Source of the DNA: Methylobacteriaceae bacterium
GTDB lineage: Bacteria > Pseudomonadota > Alphaproteobacteria > Rhizobiales > Beijerinckiaceae
Direction: 5' to 3'
Assembly: GCA_031272615.1 (NCBI GenBank)
Contig: JAISTL010000011.1
Coordinates: 1-13,887 of the forward strand
DNA length: 13,887 nucleotides
Part shown: positions 12,109 to 13,887 of the stretch, piece after piece
Layout: each line of letters opens with the position of its first letter
Position numbering within the stretch: position 1 is the first letter of the stretch
The notes under the pieces: model-generated
Told to the model about the DNA's origin: nothing
What the model saw: only the letters and a program-made list of their open reading frames with translations
Databases searched by the model: none
Program-made: the position numbers and the translations under genes

Positions 12109-13887
12109 TCACTCCGCCTGCGTCAGTTGCCCGCGCACCCAGTTCACCGCGTGGCGGCCGTGGATCGCCGCCTTTTCCAGGTCGGAGAGTTTCTCGCGGG
12201 CCTCGTCCACCTCGCGCTGGCGCTGCCACAGCGCGGCGTAGAGGCCGTTGAGCTCCAGCAGTTCGGCGTGACTGCCGCGCTCGACGATGACGCCTTGGTC
12301 CAGCACGAGGATTTCGTCGGCGTGGACCACCGTCGACAGGCGATGGGCGATGACCAGGGTGGTGCGCCCGGCGGCGACATGGTCCAGCGCGTTCTGGATT
12401 TCCTTTTCCGTAAACGAATCCAGCGCCGAGGTGGCTTCATCCAGCACCAGCAGCGGCGGCCCCTTCAAAATGGCGCGGGCGATGGCGATGCGCTGTTTCT
12501 CGCCGCCCGACAGCTTGAGGCCGCGCTCGCCCACCGGGGTGTCATACCCCAGCGGCAGGGCGTCGATGAAGCGGTCGATCTGCGCCAGACGCGCCGCCTC
12601 CCGCACCTCGGCGTCGGTGGCGTCGGCGCGTCCGTAGCGGATGTTGTAGCCGATGGTGTCGTTGAACAGCACGGTGTCCTGCGGCACCATGCCCAGCGCC
12701 CGGCGCAGCGAACTCTGGGTGACCATGGTGATATCCTGCCCGTCGATGCTGATGGCGCCGGAGGTCGGCTCATAAAACCGGAACAGCAACCGCGAAATGG
12801 TGGATTTGCCCGCGCCCGACGGCCCGACCAGCGCCACCGTGCGCCCGGCGGGAACCTCGAAGCTGACGCCCCTGAGAATTTCCCGCTCCGGCTGATAGGA
12901 AAAGCACACGTTGTCGAACCGGATCGTCCCCTCGCGCACCACCAGGTCCACGGCGCCGGGAACATCGCTGATTTCCGGGTTCTGGGCCAGCAGCGCGAAC
13001 AGATCGTGGATGTCGGTGAGCGCCTGCTTGATGTCGCGGTAAATCGTCCCCATCAGGTTGAGCGGAATGTAGAGCTGGATCATCATGGCGTTGATCATGA
13101 CGAAGCCGCCCACCGTGGCGCTGCCGGCGGCGACGTCGCGCACGCACAGCACCATCAGCAGCGCCATGCCGACGGTGAAAATCAGCGCTTGGCCGAAGTT
13201 CAGCACCGCCAGCGAGGTCAGGGTTTCCACCGACGACACCTCATACCCCGCCATGGCGTCGTCAAAGCGCCGGATTTCGAGCTCCTCGGCGCAGAAATAC
13301 TTCACGGTTTCGTAGTTCAGCAGCGAGTCCACCGCCTTGATGGTCGCCTCGTTGTCGGACTCGTTCATCTTGCGGCGGATGGCGATGCGCCGGCGGGTAG
13401 CCTGGAAGGTGAAGGCCAGGTACACCGCCACCATCACCACCACGATCACCGCGTACATCAGGCGGAACTCGGCCCACAGCACCACGAAAATCATGATGAA
13501 TTCGAGAATGGTGGGGATGAGCTGCAGGGTCAGCAGCCGGGAAAGCCGCTCCACGGCGTCGCGGCCGCGCTCGAGAATCCGCGTCAGGCCGCCGGTCTTG
13601 CGCTCCAGATGAAACGCCAGCGACAACCGGTGCATGTGACTGAACGCCATCATCGAGAGGCGCCGCACGGCATTCATCGCCACCTTGGCGAACACGGCGT
13701 CGCGCGCCTGGGTGAGCAGCGCCATCAGGATGCGCAGGACGCCGTAGAGAAGGGTGAGCCACACCGGCGCCGACCACAGGGCGGCGGCGGGCAGCGAGCC
13801 GCCCTCGATGCCGGAGACCAGCGCGTCCGTCGCCCACTTGTAGGAATAGGGCATCAGGATGGTGACGACCTTGGCGAGCACCAGCAG
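12109..13887 (-). CDS. Atm1-type ABC transporter (ATP-binding plus permease), N-terminus beyond window
   Basis: The frame is open to the window edge (the last codons read LLVLAKVV), so the true start is outside. About 592 residues are visible. Residue numbers here count from a GTG at 13881. Membrane helices span about 1-300, including the LLNYETVKYFCAEE...RRFD block (187-206) that marks the Atm1/HMT1 branch of half-size exporters. The nucleotide-binding domain follows: Walker A GPSGAGKST (353-361), Q-loop at VPQD (399-402), signature LSGGEKQ (457-463), Walker B LLVLDEATSALD (477-488) and H-loop His513. Bacterial Atm1 proteins form homodimers in the inner membrane and export glutathione-linked sulfur or heavy-metal compounds, supporting Fe-S assembly or metal tolerance. 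The gene ends 21 bases before repeat copy 2, which may act as its transcript end. Confidence 0.95.
   Translation of the reverse strand: MLVLAKVVTILMPYSYKWATDALVSGIEGGSLPAAALWSAPVWLTLLYGVLRILMALLTQARDAVFAKVAMNAVRRLSMMAFSHMHRLSLAFHLERKTGGLTRILERGRDAVERLSRLLTLQLIPTILEFIMIFVVLWAEFRLMYAVIVVVMVAVYLAFTFQATRRRIAIRRKMNESDNEATIKAVDSLLNYETVKYFCAEELEIRRFDDAMAGYEVSSVETLTSLAVLNFGQALIFTVGMALLMVLCVRDVAAGSATVGGFVMINAMMIQLYIPLNLMGTIYRDIKQALTDIHDLFALLAQNPEISDVPGAVDLVVREGTIRFDNVCFSYQPEREILRGVSFEVPAGRTVALVGPSGAGKSTISRLLFRFYEPTSGAISIDGQDITMVTQSSLRRALGMVPQDTVLFNDTIGYNIRYGRADATDAEVREAARLAQIDRFIDALPLGYDTPVGERGLKLSGGEKQRIAIARAILKGPPLLVLDEATSALDSFTEKEIQNALDHVAAGRTTLVIAHRLSTVVHADEILVLDQGVIVERGSHAELLELNGLYAALWQRQREVDEAREKLSDLEKAAIHGRHAVNWVRGQLTQAE

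Noticed and set aside
11836..12251. Frames on both strands translating the GTGGAC units as Trp-Thr-Arg-Trp-Thr or Gly-Gly-Gln-Gly repeats
   Set aside because: The repeats are intergenic and inverted, so such peptides arise on both strands; there are no ribosome sites and no continuation into a recognisable protein.

Overview
The window is GC-rich, densely packed bacterial chromosome, most likely from an alphaproteobacterium of Rhodospirillales type. The placement rests on gene content: a short RNase D-like exonuclease, a secreted double-SH3 protein, an Atm1-type ABC exporter and TRAP transport. No rRNA or other marker is present, so the placement is inference.

Layout. Positions 1-1560 hold the 5' part of a minus-strand RNase D-like gene, a small secreted helix-hairpin-helix protein with a clear terminator (minus), and a secreted SH3-domain protein (plus). 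Positions 1600-5760 look like a small accessory or defence-type patch: a large plus-strand protein joining a PLD-type (HKD) nuclease domain, a superfamily II helicase and a DUF3427 tail, facing a minus-strand DUF1016 gene that has only the N-terminal domain. Between these convergent genes is an inverted-repeat element built on the 16-mer GGTGGACACGGTGGAC. Positions 6055-7263 are housekeeping: tRNA-Ser(GCT), a family 2 glycosyltransferase of LPS-core type, and tRNA-Phe(GAA), each with a recognisable sigma70-like promoter.

Positions 7278-11913 form one minus-strand catabolic operon, read in the order GntR/FadR regulator, TRAP solute-binding protein, TRAP small permease, TRAP large permease, HpcH/HpaI aldolase. 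A strong promoter (TTGACG, 17 bp, TACCTT) lies upstream, with a CTACCTT/AAGGTAG operator over its -10 box. The simplest reading is that an organic or sugar acid is imported by the TRAP system, that it or a product is cleaved by the aldolase, and that the FCD-domain regulator responds to a related ligand. The substrate cannot be named from sequence.

The interval 11926-12087, between the operon promoter and the 3' end of an Atm1-type ABC transporter (12109 to the window edge, 5' end missing), carries a second and larger GTGGAC repeat element. The exact 16-mer occurs four times in the window, as one inverted pair at each of two intergenic sites 7 kb apart. This dispersed repeat family is the least explained structure here. 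The incomplete DUF1016 gene beside one copy and the PLD-helicase-DUF3427 protein are the next most interesting. I see no complete insertion sequence, phage or CRISPR array.
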